From positions 8,216,262 to 8,280,261 of the forward strand of contig OX421962.1 of assembly GCA_949128115.1 (NCBI GenBank): a DNA stretch of 64,000 nucleotides. Direction: 5' to 3'. Source of the stretch: Anaspis maculata (lineage: Eukaryota > Arthropoda > Insecta > Coleoptera > Scraptiidae). Of this stretch, positions 22,125-32,830 are shown in pieces; position 1 is the stretch's first letter; each line of letters begins with the position of its first letter. The notes beneath the pieces are model-generated. The model saw nothing but the letters and a program-made list of their open reading frames with translations. It searched no databases and had not been told where the DNA came from. A program made the position numbers and the translations under genes.

Positions 22125-25100
22125 ACTTCCCCGACCCACCACCCAACGAGGAGGGGAAGTATTGTGAACGCGCTAAAAAATTTTTTCGAGATGAAGACGG
22201 ATATATCTATTTTGAGGTCCCCCAAGACGATTAAGAACATTTTTGGAGTGATGTCTGTCTGTGTGTATGTGTGTCTGTCTGTAACCTTCTACGATTACAG
22301 CCGCAGCGTTGATCCGATCGACTTGAAATTCGGCATGCGGACATTGTTGGTCCCTGAAATGAGCCCGTCAGTTTTTGGCTGTCATCTGTCGAACGGAAAT
22401 GCCACTATCAAAGAATGACAGATGTTATACGTGACGGAACTTGACTTGCAATATACCGTTCGAGAGCCCATAAAAAAACTGTGTTCAGAGCAGTTAAAAG
22501 TTTTCCCCTATCTGTCATCTGTCAAATAATAAAAAATGTTAAAGTTCAAAACTATACCATTCAATTATTCAAAATCTATCAGATGGATTGGGACCAAATT
22601 TGACAGCAAGCAACAAAACAAAAGAGTCAAATCAAGTCTGGAGTTGCAATCTTCCACCATTTTCCAGTCGAGCGGTATGAATTTTCAAAATTTCTTATAG
22701 CCGTTGCCACCTGAGAGGGCCTCTCGCCCGAATTTTGACCAGAACGACTCGCCTTTGATGCAGGACTCAACTTAAAAATTCATTACTGCTCGGCGATCAA
22801 CTTTTTTCGAAAAAGTCAAACTGATATCGAAAGTATATTGGATTGGGCGTCGTGTAGACCCATTTTCAAAATCGACACGGTTCCGGTTTTCTGACGGTAA
22901 TTTTTTCAAAATGAAATTTGTATATTTCGTGAATTTGAAAAAACTACAATGCCAACTTTGACATGCGGTGAGCCCCACGAGATATTCATTTTAGGTGCAG
23001 ACATGCTGAGATGCAGTTGGAGAAAAGATCAAATTAATTTTTGGAAAGAAAATTTTCGAAATCGGACTCACGGTTGCCGAGTTTTCATCTCTAGAAAAAC
23101 CGCAAATTTTCCAATTTTTTATCTCTTGAACAGATTTTCACCTTTTTTTTTTCAAACAAGGGGTTACTGGCTCTTGAACATTTTCCAATAGTTTTCTTCT
23201 CAATTTCCCGGAAATTTCCCTGTTGAAAATGTAAAACAGGTCTAGGTTATCGAAATCGGATTCGAATGATGGAGTTCAAAGTGAAGCCGTAATTGACGAT
23301 CTGAACAATAAGATGGTTTGGAAAAAGATTTGAGGTTTTTCCGGAAAATTCGAATTTTTGAAATTTCCAATTTCCTGCATATGATTTTCATTCTTTCTGT
23401 GAACCTTCACCTCTTCACCTTCATCCATGTACCATCGAATGCGTCTGACTGCCTCACTCGCTTTTCTTTCTATACATAATTTTGGTTTCTTGTGAAAAAC
23501 TGCCAATTTCTATAACTTTTTAGCTTGTGGACATATTTATGCCAGCTTCTTTTGAGTGATTCTTGAACATTTTCAGGCAATTTCTCTTGAAATTCTCCAT
23601 GTTTTCCGAGAGTTTTCCTCTTCAAAATGAGTAACCGGCCTGACTTATGGAGACCGGACTCAAATGATGGAGCCCTTATTAGAGAAAGTATCTCAATTCT
23701 TCAATCTTTCTCCCAAATTCTAACTTCCCACCCGAATAGACCAGGAATTATAGAAAAAATAGCGAACAATAATGATAACTAGCCGGATTTTTGCATATAA
23801 GCTCAGTTAAGCATGTTGTTCAACATAGTAAAAGTCCTCAAGAATCCGGTGTGAGCTTCGGCCGTTGTGGCCTCGAGAAGAATTTGAGGATCAGTTTTTC
23901 GTGTTTATCTTGTAAACGATGGCACTTGGAGGAAAAACACATGGAGCTAAATTGTTGGAAATTGTGTCGTCTACAAGAAAGGTCCTTACATATTTCATCA
24001 TCAGTCCACTCCTTCTTCGTCAAAACACAAGAAAAGCTAAATAGTCCAGATGCTCGATACCGAAGACTGTACGGACCTTGAGTTTTATGATGGCAGAAAG
24101 CCACTTGGTAGAGGTGTTGTTCGATCCATTCTTTTTTGATTGAAACTTAATGCCATCAATACCAACTATGCCGGCGGCATATACAGAGTGACATAAAAAT
24201 AAAAAGTTGAACAAATGTACCTCAAGAACCAAAATAGCTGAAGACATGTAAATCGCCTAAAATATTTCTAATTTCATGACCATGAAGTCGTCGTGAACTT
24301 GAATCAAATATGTTGAGCCGTTTCTGAAATATCTTGAGAAGACTGAAGTCGTTACGAAAAAAAATAGTTTTTCGTATATCAGTAGTTCTTCAGATCTTGA
24401 ATCAAAACTTGGTGTTTTGAATCGAAACAATGATCAATAATTAATTTTAGAAAAAAACACAGTCAACTTTTTTTCTGATAAGTAGACAAAAATATATTTT
24501 TTTTTGGTAACAACTTCAGTCTTTTGAAGATATTTCAAGAACGGCTCAAGATATTTGATTCAAGTTTACGACGACTTCATGACCATGAAATCAGAATTAT
24601 TTATGGCGATTTGCATGTCTTCGCCTATTTTGGTTCTCGATGTACAAATGTTTAACTTTTTATTTTTATTTCACCCTGTATATGCCGCCGGCATAGTTCG
24701 TCTTGATGGCTTCAAGATTCAACCAAAAGAGAGTGGATCAAACAACACCTCTACAAAGTGGCACTCCGCCATCATAAAACTCAAGGTCCATACCAGTCTT
24801 CAGCATCGAGCATCTGGACTATTTTTAGTTTCCTGTATTTTGACAAAGAAGGAGATGACTGACGATGAAATGTGTAAGGACCTTTCTTGTAGACAATGAA
24901 ATTTCCAACAATTTCTCATTGGGAACTTTTTCCCAAGTGCTATTGTTCATGAGATATACGCGAAAAACTGACCCTCAAGTTCTTCTCGACGCCACAACGG
25001 CCGAAGCTCACACCGGATTCTTGAGGACTTTTACTATGTTGAACTGTACTGAGCTTATATACAAAAATCCGGCTAGTTATCATTTTTGTTCGCTATTTGC

Positions 25101-25184
25101 GATTTAAACAGCTAAAATTCCTGGACTAGAAGGGACGTCTCATAGTAAATTTTCCATCCGTTCTTTGCTACTCGTCGGGGAAGT
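22125..25184 (+). mobile_element. Interspersed element copy 2, ACTTCCCCGAC ends, hosting a fold-back
   Basis: Ends ACTTCCCCGAC (22125-22135) and GTCGGGGAAGT (25174-25184) are perfect inverted 11-mers. The interior shares TTTTGAGGTCCCCCAAGACG and TGATCCGATCGACTTGAAAT with copy 1 (11441), and TTCACGAAATGTGCAAGTTT-type segments with the inverted copy at 32330. Without the fold-back at 23739-25126 it is about 1.67 kb. The reading frame at 22164-22418 is repeat-derived. I cannot assign a transposon superfamily. Confidence 0.65.
23739..25126. mobile_element. 1.39 kb fold-back in a TA site, with a centred inner fold-back
   Basis: TA at 23737-23738 and 25127-25128 brackets the insert. Removing it rejoins CCCGAA-TA-GAAGGGACG, matching CCCAAAAGGACG in copy 1 of the host element. 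Arm words GAACAATAATGATAACTAGC, AAGTCCTCAAGAATCCGGTG and CGGCCGTTGTGGC return on the right. The inner element runs from TACAGAGTG (24182) to CACCCTGTA (24680) with TA on both sides, and removing it leaves GCCGGCGGCA-TA-TGCCGCCGGC, again a palindrome centre. No protein is encoded. Confidence 0.82.
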
Positions 25185-25283
25185 TTTGGGGTGACACAAC
25201 CGATTTTTATTCCAGTTGTAGCGGCCGCAATTGCCCGATGTCAACAAAATTGCAACCAAACGTTCCACCCGTCAGATACTACC

Positions 25284-25873
25284 TATACAGGGTGTTTCAG
25301 GGATGATAGCAAAAAATTCAACTGTGGGTAGATCTCGTCAAAATATGACGAAAACCTATATACCATTTTGCAAAGTTCGGCCTAATAACAAAGATACAGC
25401 CCTCCAAAGTTCACTTTTTTCGGATTTCAAAAGTTTGTAACTCAGGAACGTTTCGACAAATTTAGCTTTAATTCAGCATAAGCTGGTTTGTCATAATTAT
25501 CTATCAACCTGCCAAATTTGGAGGGAATCCAATCAGTGGCGTAGAAATTATGAGGGGTCACCTCAAGTCAACTTTTCTTCGGATGCTTCTAAATTATTGA
25601 TACTCATTACTCCTACACCACTGGGTGGATTCTTCCCAAATTTGGCAGGTTGATAGATAATTATGACAAACCAGTTTTTGCTGCATTAAAGCTAAATTTG
25701 TCGAAACGTTCCTGAGTTACAAATTTTTAAAATCGGAAAAAAGTGAACTTTGGAGGGCTGTATTTTCGTCATTAGACCGAACTTTGCAAAATGGTTTACA
25801 GGTTTTCGTCATATTTTGACGAGATCTACCCACAGTTAAATTTTTTGCTATCATCCCTGAAACACCCTGTATA
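25284..25873. mobile_element. 590 bp fold-back, TATACAGGGTGTTTC ends
   Basis: Ends TATACAGGGTGTTTCAGGGA and TCCCTGAAACACCCTGTATA are perfect inverted copies. The arms continue through CAAAATATGACGAAAACCTA and CAACCTGCCAAATTTGG. The central 90 bp (25540-25625) is itself bordered by CAGTGGCGTAG and CTACACCACTG, a hAT-like pair. The outer TA bases fit a TA target duplication. Confidence 0.88.
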
Positions 25874-26189
25874 TCAAGATTCATCAAAATCGGTGGAATT
25901 TAATCATGAAAAAACCGGACGTCCCTTTAATCATGTTGTGGTCTACCTGACTGACGTTTCAAAGTCAAAAGCTTTTTTTCACGTCAGCACACTATCAGAC
26001 GCATGTTCACAAGGTTGTATTGCAATCAATCGAGAAACCTCAGGAAAAAACGTGGGACAAGCCCATTTCAACCTGTTTTCAAAAAAAAAATTGTTATTTT
26101 TTAAGTTGCACGCCTGATTTCAATCGGAGCTGCACATATTTCACCGAATCCCTGGCGGGTACTCTTGCTGCAAACCAAATTTGGTTGAA

Positions 26190-26420
26190 ATCCGTTTGGC
26201 ACTTTTTTTTAACCTCAATGTTTTAATTTAGACAGCTTATAACTTTTGACAGGTGACAGATATGTTATAACTTTCACATGTTTTGATTAGAGTTTTCTAA
26301 GGGCTTCAAAATGAGCTATCAAAAGTCAAAATCTTTGCGTCAAAATTTCCTGTCACTTTTTGACATTGGCATTTTCCGTTGACAGATCACGTTGAAAATC
26401 ACATTATCTTTTTTCTCCCC
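26190..26420 (+). repeat. Uninterrupted copy of the repeat split at 17374/21309
   Basis: It reads GCTTATAACTTTTGACAGGT, CAAAAGTCAAAATCTTTGCG, CTGTCACTTTTTGACATTGG, GATCACGTTGAAAATC and TTTTCTCCCCTAAACC without a break. It therefore supplies empty-site evidence for the TTAA element and for the MITE at 21534. Downstream (26500-26550) is a GACATACGGACATACATACA-type run. Confidence 0.65.
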
Positions 26421-26699
26421 TAAACCATACGAGCGTACCAAATTTGGTGCAAATCGGTCTAATGGTTTAGAAATAAATCGGGCAATAAAAAAACCAGACA
26501 TACGGACATACATACACACAGACCGACCGACAAGGAATTTTTTTTTGACAGATCTCGGCGTCTTAGCATACGGGGAGTTCAGAAAACGAATAATTTTTTT
26601 TCGCGATTACCTTATTTCTCATTTTTCGAAGAATTCGATGAGAAGTATAACAAGCTCTATAATGACAGCAAAGTGACAGACAATTTGATTAAACAAAAT
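26421..26699. other. AT-rich spacer, no gene
   Basis: It contains the GACC/GACATA-rich run and poly-T, then plain AT-rich sequence. The 94-codon open frame here has no recognisable content. Confidence 0.35.
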
Positions 26700-28920
26700 T
26701 ATTATAGTCGCTTGATTTACAAAATCAAGTTGCTATTGACTGTCACCTGGTCATTCGTGTCAAACTTATTGTTGATGTTATCGAACATTCCATGGTGATT
26801 TGATTTTTGAACAAAAATATCTTCAATTATAATATTATCTACATCTTGAGGCTGTTCTTGAAAAATAAAGCTCAGTTTATAATGATGTATTCAGAATTCC
26901 ATAATTTTCGTGCTGAGCACAGCTTTAGCAAACGTAGCTTCATCACCAAATTTAATACTATTAGTGCAAAATGCAGTTTTAACATCAAAATCTAACTGGT
27001 GTCATTGTAGGTATGTTTTTAAAGAATAAAGCTTCGTTTCTATAATATTCAAAATTCCATTATTTTCGTCTGAGCACAGCTTCAGCAGGTGTAGCTTCAA
27101 CAGCGATTGTCAATAAAGCATCGTTTACATTAATGAATGATTCAACAATTTTTGTGCGGAATGCAACTTCAACATCAAAATCTAACTGGTATCATCGTGA
27201 GTATGTTTTTGAAGCATAAAGCATGGTTTACAATATCCAATTTCTATAATTCTTGTGCTGAGCACGCTTTAGCGAATGTGGTTTCAGCACCGATTGTTAA
27301 TAAAGCGTCGTTTAATCAATAAATTTGATGTTTTTTTTTTTGCGAAATGCAGCTTTGAAATCTTACTGGATCATCGTAGATGTTCTTGAAGAATAAAGCT
27401 TTGTTTACAATATTCAAAATTCTATCATCTTCGCGCTGAGCATAGCTTAAGCAAATGTAGCTTTCGCACTGATTGTTAATTAGCATCGTTTACATCAAAT
27501 AATTCAATAATTTTTGTGCGAAATGCAGCTTTAACATTGAAATCTGACTTGCATCATCGTAAATATGTTCTTGGAGGATGAAGCTTGGTTTACAACATTC
27601 CAAATTTTATATTCTTTGTGCTAAGCACAGCTTTAGCATCGATTGTTGATAAGGCATCGTTTTCAGTACTAAATTTTTTTTTGTGCGAAATGCATCTTTA
27701 ACATCTAATCTAACTGGTATTATTATCTTTTTGGAGACTGAAGCTTGGTTTACGATACTCGTTTACATACCTACCTTCAAATTTTTGTGCATTTTTTGTG
27801 CTTAGCACACTTCAACAAACGTAGCTTTAGAACTGGTCAAGACGGAGTACAATGTAACAAACACCCTGTGTGTCCTTTATAGTTTTAATATGAACCTTCG
27901 TTCACAATTGATTTTTTTTTCCAATAATATATAAAGGCAGCTTTGGAGAAGATAGTTTTAGAATAGAATAGTTAAATGCAAGGCTAAACGGAACTTCAGC
28001 AAACGTAGCTTTAATAACACCGATGTAAAACTACTTTATCGCTCCTTGCCAAGTGTTGGTTGGGGCTATTGTTCAACTTATAAAGCCTCGTTCACAGATT
28101 GATAAACAATTATTTCAGTGATAACTGTTATATGTCGCTCCAGTGCTTGTAAAGGCTGTTGTTAAAAAATAAAGCTCCGGTTGAATGTCCAATCATTTTT
28201 GTGATGCGAAAACGCAACTTTAGTGAACGCAGCTTCAGTTTCAGAATCAATTGTTGCTGGAAATGCTTGTTAAAGCTGTTTTTGAAGAATAAGGCTTTGT
28301 TTAGATTTCTGTACCTACTCAATCATTTTTGTGATGCTAAAACGCAACTTTAGTAGACGCAGCTTTAGTTTTACTTCTAAAAACAATTATTACTAGATGA
28401 TATTCGCTTTCAATGGTTGTTGAGGCTGTTTTTGAAGAATAAAGCTGCGTTTAGATCTCTGTATTCGATCATTCTTGTGATGCTAAAACGCAACTTCAAT
28501 GCACATAGCTTTAGTTTTGAGATTAATTGATGTTAATGTTAATAATAATTTGAGGTATGCTGTTGCTCCCGGAAAGTGCTTGTCAAAGCTGTTTAGTAGA
28601 ATAAAAGCTTCGTTAACATCTTTGCGTTTCTCATTTACTTTGGAATGTAAATCAAGCTTTAGCTCTACAGACACATTTAAATGTACACCTATTTGTCAGT
28701 GGCGACATAAATTCGTGCCAGTTTTGATAAAGCTGTGTTTGCACTTGACAGATGAAAGTGAGTTTAAACTTGATAATGAGAAAGCTGAGTTTGCACTTTG
28801 ATTCTAACTGAGATTCGTATCAGTTATCTATTGACAGTAAACTTGCGCGAAAAATGTTTGAAATGAAAGTCAAGCTTTAGCTAAAGCCGCGTTTCCATGT
28901 TTTGATCTGAATTCTAGTGC
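26700..28920 (-). repeat. AAGCTT-rich satellite in reverse orientation
   Basis: Units are the reverse complement of the 6235-11400 array. For example TATTGACAGTAAACTTGCGC at 28830 answers GCGCAAGTTTACTGTCAATA near 9542, and TTTGGAATGTAAATCAAGCT at 28648 answers AGCTTGATTTACATTCCAAA near 9755. Repeated words are AAAGCTGTTTTTGAAGAATA and CAAAATCTAACTGG. Spacing is about 150-190 bp. No gene is supported. Confidence 0.8.
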
Positions 28921-29008
28921 AAGCTCCCAAGAGTCAGACCTTGAGTCAGACTAAGAGTATAGACATTTTATAAATTGGATTTGAGCCCGTATTCATAGTC
29001 AGATCTTA

Positions 29009-29560
29009 TACAGGTGGTCCAGGTTATAGTAGCAATAATTCACCATTCGATAGTCCATCGAAAACTAGGTCGACATGCATAATTTATTTATTTTTCCAAA
29101 ACGCTTCCTAACCGTGGGTTCCACAAAACAGATAATACGAGATTAGTTGATTTACGATTTTTGTTTGACAATTTGTAGCTGACTGATCAATGGAAATGCT
29201 GGTTTATCCCTCAATAATGGAAAGATGATGGGTCTAGTACAGATTTCAGGCATTTTTTGTGAGTGATCATCTAGCATTCAGCAGAAAAAAGTTCAGGTCA
29301 TCTGCAATCAGCCTTGATCGCTGATCATCTTTTTTGTGGAACTGACGATAAGAGAGATACAGCCCTTCAAAGTTCAGTTTTTAAAATTTTCTTTTTGCAA
29401 TAACTCTCAATTCATCGGAGCGATTCTGACCAAATTTGGTACAAATACTTACGAAATAAATACCCATCACTTGACGTGGATAACTTTTGTCAAAATTGTC
29501 CAATGGCGTAGATAAGGGTGAGTTGTTTCACTTTTCACGCCCTCTTCTCTACGCCACTGA
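29009..29560 (+). repeat. Single-arm fold-back module (half element), copy 2
   Basis: It has the same order as 15563-15885: ACAGGTGGTCCAGGTTATAG, CCATCGAAAACTAGG, CCCTTCAAAGTTCAGTTTTT and AATGGCGTAGATAAGGGTGA, ending near CTACGCCACTG. It is interrupted by the 231 bp MITE at 29115. No inverted partner is seen. Confidence 0.6.
29115..29345. mobile_element. 231 bp MITE, GTTCCACAAAA ends, copy 2
   Basis: It has the same length and interior as 19157-19387. The host half element exists without it at 15655-15670 (CTTCCTAAGCCAGATGGAGC), which brackets the insertion point to a few bases. A 2 bp CG is present on both sides but I do not trust it as a target duplication on its own. Confidence 0.85.
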
Positions 29561-29730
29561 ATATTTTTGGAGAACCACTTGAAATTTTCCGAAAAACTTT
29601 ATGATAAAGCAAGCTCCCCTTATGGACTCCGGCAAGCTTTCGCTCCGTAGCTTGCCGCTATGGACTCTTCCACCAATTGTACGGGTTTGTGGCCTACACT
29701 CGAGTCGGAGTCTCCAGCGAATATGATAAC

Positions 29731-30762
29731 CCTCAACATTGGACCGATAAGAGTTGACTCCATACCTTGCCACGTTACTCGATTCATTCCCTTAGCGTCC
29801 TTGTTTACAGGGTGGTATCAAAAAAACAATTTTTTGGTTTTTCAGTGATATCATTTTTTATTCGTGACCGATTTCAAAATCCAGGGCTCAAACTGAAGCT
29901 GAAACCTCAAGTAAGAAGATCCCATGATCAGAATCGACAGGGAACAAACATTGGAAATGTATGGTTTCCTCAAGAGTGACCCGTCGTTTCATTGGCCCCG
30001 GAATCTGGCTTGGAATGAGAATTAACCAATAATCAACCTTGGCCTTGAACGAAGCATTCATTCTGAACATCATCTGATATTTGGAGCTTGAATGAGACAA
30101 GAAATGTTGATAATGAAACAAAAGTACAACCGAGAGTACAACCGCATGTTATCAAGGCAAAATCATCTTTCTTGCTCATATGAAATAGCCTGTAACTAAC
30201 GTTACGAGATACACCGCTCTCCTGTAGCTTCTGTAACCAACGTTACGAAAATTACAACAAACAGAATTTTTCAATGCCGATTGTTCTAATCTCCGTAACG
30301 TTAGTTGCAAGAGATTTCATACAAGCAAGAAAGATTATTCTGCCTTGATAACATGCTCTTGTAATTTTGTCCCTTTATCAGCAGTTTTTGTCTCATTCGA
30401 GCTCTAAACATCTGAAGATGTTTAGAGTGAATGCTTCGCTCAAGTGCTCAAGGGCAAGGTCAATTATCAGTTCATTCTCATCCCAACCCCAGATTCCGGG
30501 ACCAATGAAACGTTGGATCACTCTCGAGGGAACCATACATTTTCAATGTTTATCTCCAGTCAATTCTGAATATTACTTACTTGAGGTTTCAGATTCAATT
30601 TGAGCTTTGGATTTTGGATATCGGTCAAGAGTAAGACATGATATCACCGTAAAACCAAGAAACTGGTTTTTTTATACCACCCTGTGAATAAAGAGGCTAG
30701 GGGAATAAATCGGATAACGTGGCGAGGTATGAAGAGTTATCTTTTGTGCTTCCAATGTTGGA
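29731..30762. mobile_element. 1.03 kb fold-back with outer arms beyond TACAGGGTG
   Basis: The inner element runs from TACAGGGTGG (29806) to CCACCCTGTG (30686). Inner arms carry TTTCATTGGCCCCGGAATCT, GATGTTCAGA-type words and CGTAACGTTAGTTRCA; the centre is near 30243. The mirror symmetry goes on outside the TACAGGGTG ends for about 70 bp: CCATACCTTGCCACGTTACT and ATTCCCTTAGCGTCCTTGTT on the left answer CGTGGCGAGGTATG and GAGGCTAGGGGAAT on the right. Confidence 0.82.
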
Positions 30763-32329
30763 ATCCAGAAAAAAAAAAAATTCTTCAAATACGGGAGAAT
30801 GTTGACCGCCTGGCCGTTTTGCACCGCTATACATGTCACCCTGTATAAACTTTACTCAAGTTTGATTGAGTTCATTATTTACAGTTATGGATTATCAGAA
30901 GATTGGGCTAAGTAACGGCACAAACAGATTTCAAATCATCCAAAACAATCAGGAGTTATCCTAATTTGAAAATGGTCAAAATTTTCGGTGTGTCGTATTC
31001 AATGTTGCGTAGTTTTGTTCGAAAATCGGTCGACGAGAAAAAAGGTATCGCTACAAGAATGAACAGTTGATTTTTTTGAGATCAGCCTGTAAATACAGAA
31101 GATGAACCGAAAATTCAAAAAACACATCAAGCTTAAACATTTTCTTATTGAAACTTGATAAAAAAATCCTTCAAAAACGCGTGTATCAAAGCCGCCCAGA
31201 GTAATTTCGCACGCCTTTCGACATCACCCTGTATAAATGATTTTTTTGCAATTTTTTGAGTTTGAATCGAATGCAGCAAAAAAATGAGAGATGGATCTGC
31301 TGAGCTGCGAAAGCAAAATCAAAATGCATTGTGGCTATCGAAAGTTACGTAACGACGACCTATTGAAATCAAGCAAAATTTTGGGGTGCGACACTTTCAT
31401 TTTTGAATAGTTTAGTTCAGCTATAGGGTGAAAATTTGAAAGATGATGGGTAGCAGAGGCATGGGACTACACAATGATGCGAAACTTTCATATACGCACA
31501 TGACTGCTCTCTATTTTGTTGACGCAGAGAAAATACGTTCACAGATCCAAAAAGTTCATAAAAAAAGTAACCAAGAAAATTTTAATAGCAAACATATTTT
31601 GAGAATAGCGAAAATAAGGGAGGGAACTCTTACAAGCTGGACACCCTGTACCTATATGGAATCGTTTACGAAGCCCAAAAATTATTTTGTTTTTCAATTC
31701 TCGACTTTTATTTTTCAAGTTAAGACGGATCTAAGGGTAGTCCTTCAAACCCTTCTAGTCTTGTTAATTCAAAAGATTTTCTTATAAGTAAACTGTTTGG
31801 GACATAATCATATGAGATAAAAAATATCATCAACCACTGGGATGTGTATTAAATTGCTGGTTTCTCAGGGCAAGGTGAGAACCTCAAACATAGTTTTTTC
31901 TTAAAAATGCCTTTGAAAGATTCAATTCCCTCAACTGATGTAGAACAGAAGATCACACGGTGAAGGAGGAAGATAAGAGTTTTTTTTTGACTTCTGTGAA
32001 AGGATCGGATTTTTTACTTCATGGTTCACCCTGTACAGCAAAAAATTGTACACACCCAGTAGTTGATATTTTTTATTTATAATTCTGCCGTTGGCAGTGA
32101 AATGTTTTGAAATAGCGAAATTATGTAGAAGGGTTCGCAGGACCACTCTTCAACCCTTTGCATAACATGAAAAAATGAAAGTTGAGCAGTTTTTTATTTT
32201 ATCTGTAGGCTTAATAAAAGGCTATATACGAAGCACTGTTCTAGTGCGAAAATAAGGAGACAGCTGTACATTTAGGAATAACGAGTGTTCAAATGAATTC
32301 GACGTCAAGCTTATGAAAACGTAGCCCGG
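30763..32329. other. Mosaic of CACCCTGTA-ended fragments, no gene
   Basis: CACCCTGTA occurs at about 30837, 31226, 31640 (as ACACCCTGTA) and 32028, mostly in one orientation and without matching inverted partners. The best reading is a series of truncated relatives of the fold-back elements. The 114-codon open frame at 31443-31787 shows no recognisable domain. Confidence 0.45.
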
Positions 32330-32830
32330 GATAAGTTTTATTTTTCATTTTCTTCCAATCCTCGGAAAAGTGAGAGAGTTTTGACAAAAATTTTCGGGAA
32401 ATGTTCAAGAACCAGTAACGTCTTGTTTGAAAAACAATAGGTGAAAATCTGATTACGGGTCGAAAAATTGAAAATTTGCAGTTATTCCAGGGAGGAGAAC
32501 TCGAAATCCGTTAGTCCGATTTCAAAAATTTCCCCCTCAAAACTTATGTCAATCTTTCCCCTAACTATGACTTGCAGCAAGTCTGCACCTAAAATAAATA
32601 CTTCGTGTGGCTTACCGCAGGTCGAAATTCGTACTGCATTTTTTTCTAATTCACGAAATGTGCAAGTTTCATTTTGAACAAATCACCGTCGGGAAATCGA
32701 AGTCGTGTCGAGTTTGAAAATGGACCTGCACGACGCCCAATGCAATCTACTTTTGATATCAGTTGGGATTTTTCGAAAAAAAGCGATCTACGAGCAGAAA
32801 AGAGCATCTGAGTAGAGTTCTGCACCAAAC
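32330..32830 (-). mobile_element. Interspersed element copy 3, inverted and partial
   Basis: CTGATTACGGGTCGAAAAAT, TTTTTCAAACAAG-type words, GCACCTAAAATAAATA and GACCTGCACGACGCCCAATG follow in reverse the order of 22770-23220 in copy 2. Both ACTTCCCCGAC ends are missing or too decayed to find, so limits are approximate. Confidence 0.5.

Noticed and set aside
22164..22418. 84-codon frame at the start of the ACTTCCCCGAC element
   Set aside because: It runs through a GTCTGT microsatellite; the matching region of the copy at 11441 does not keep the same frame.
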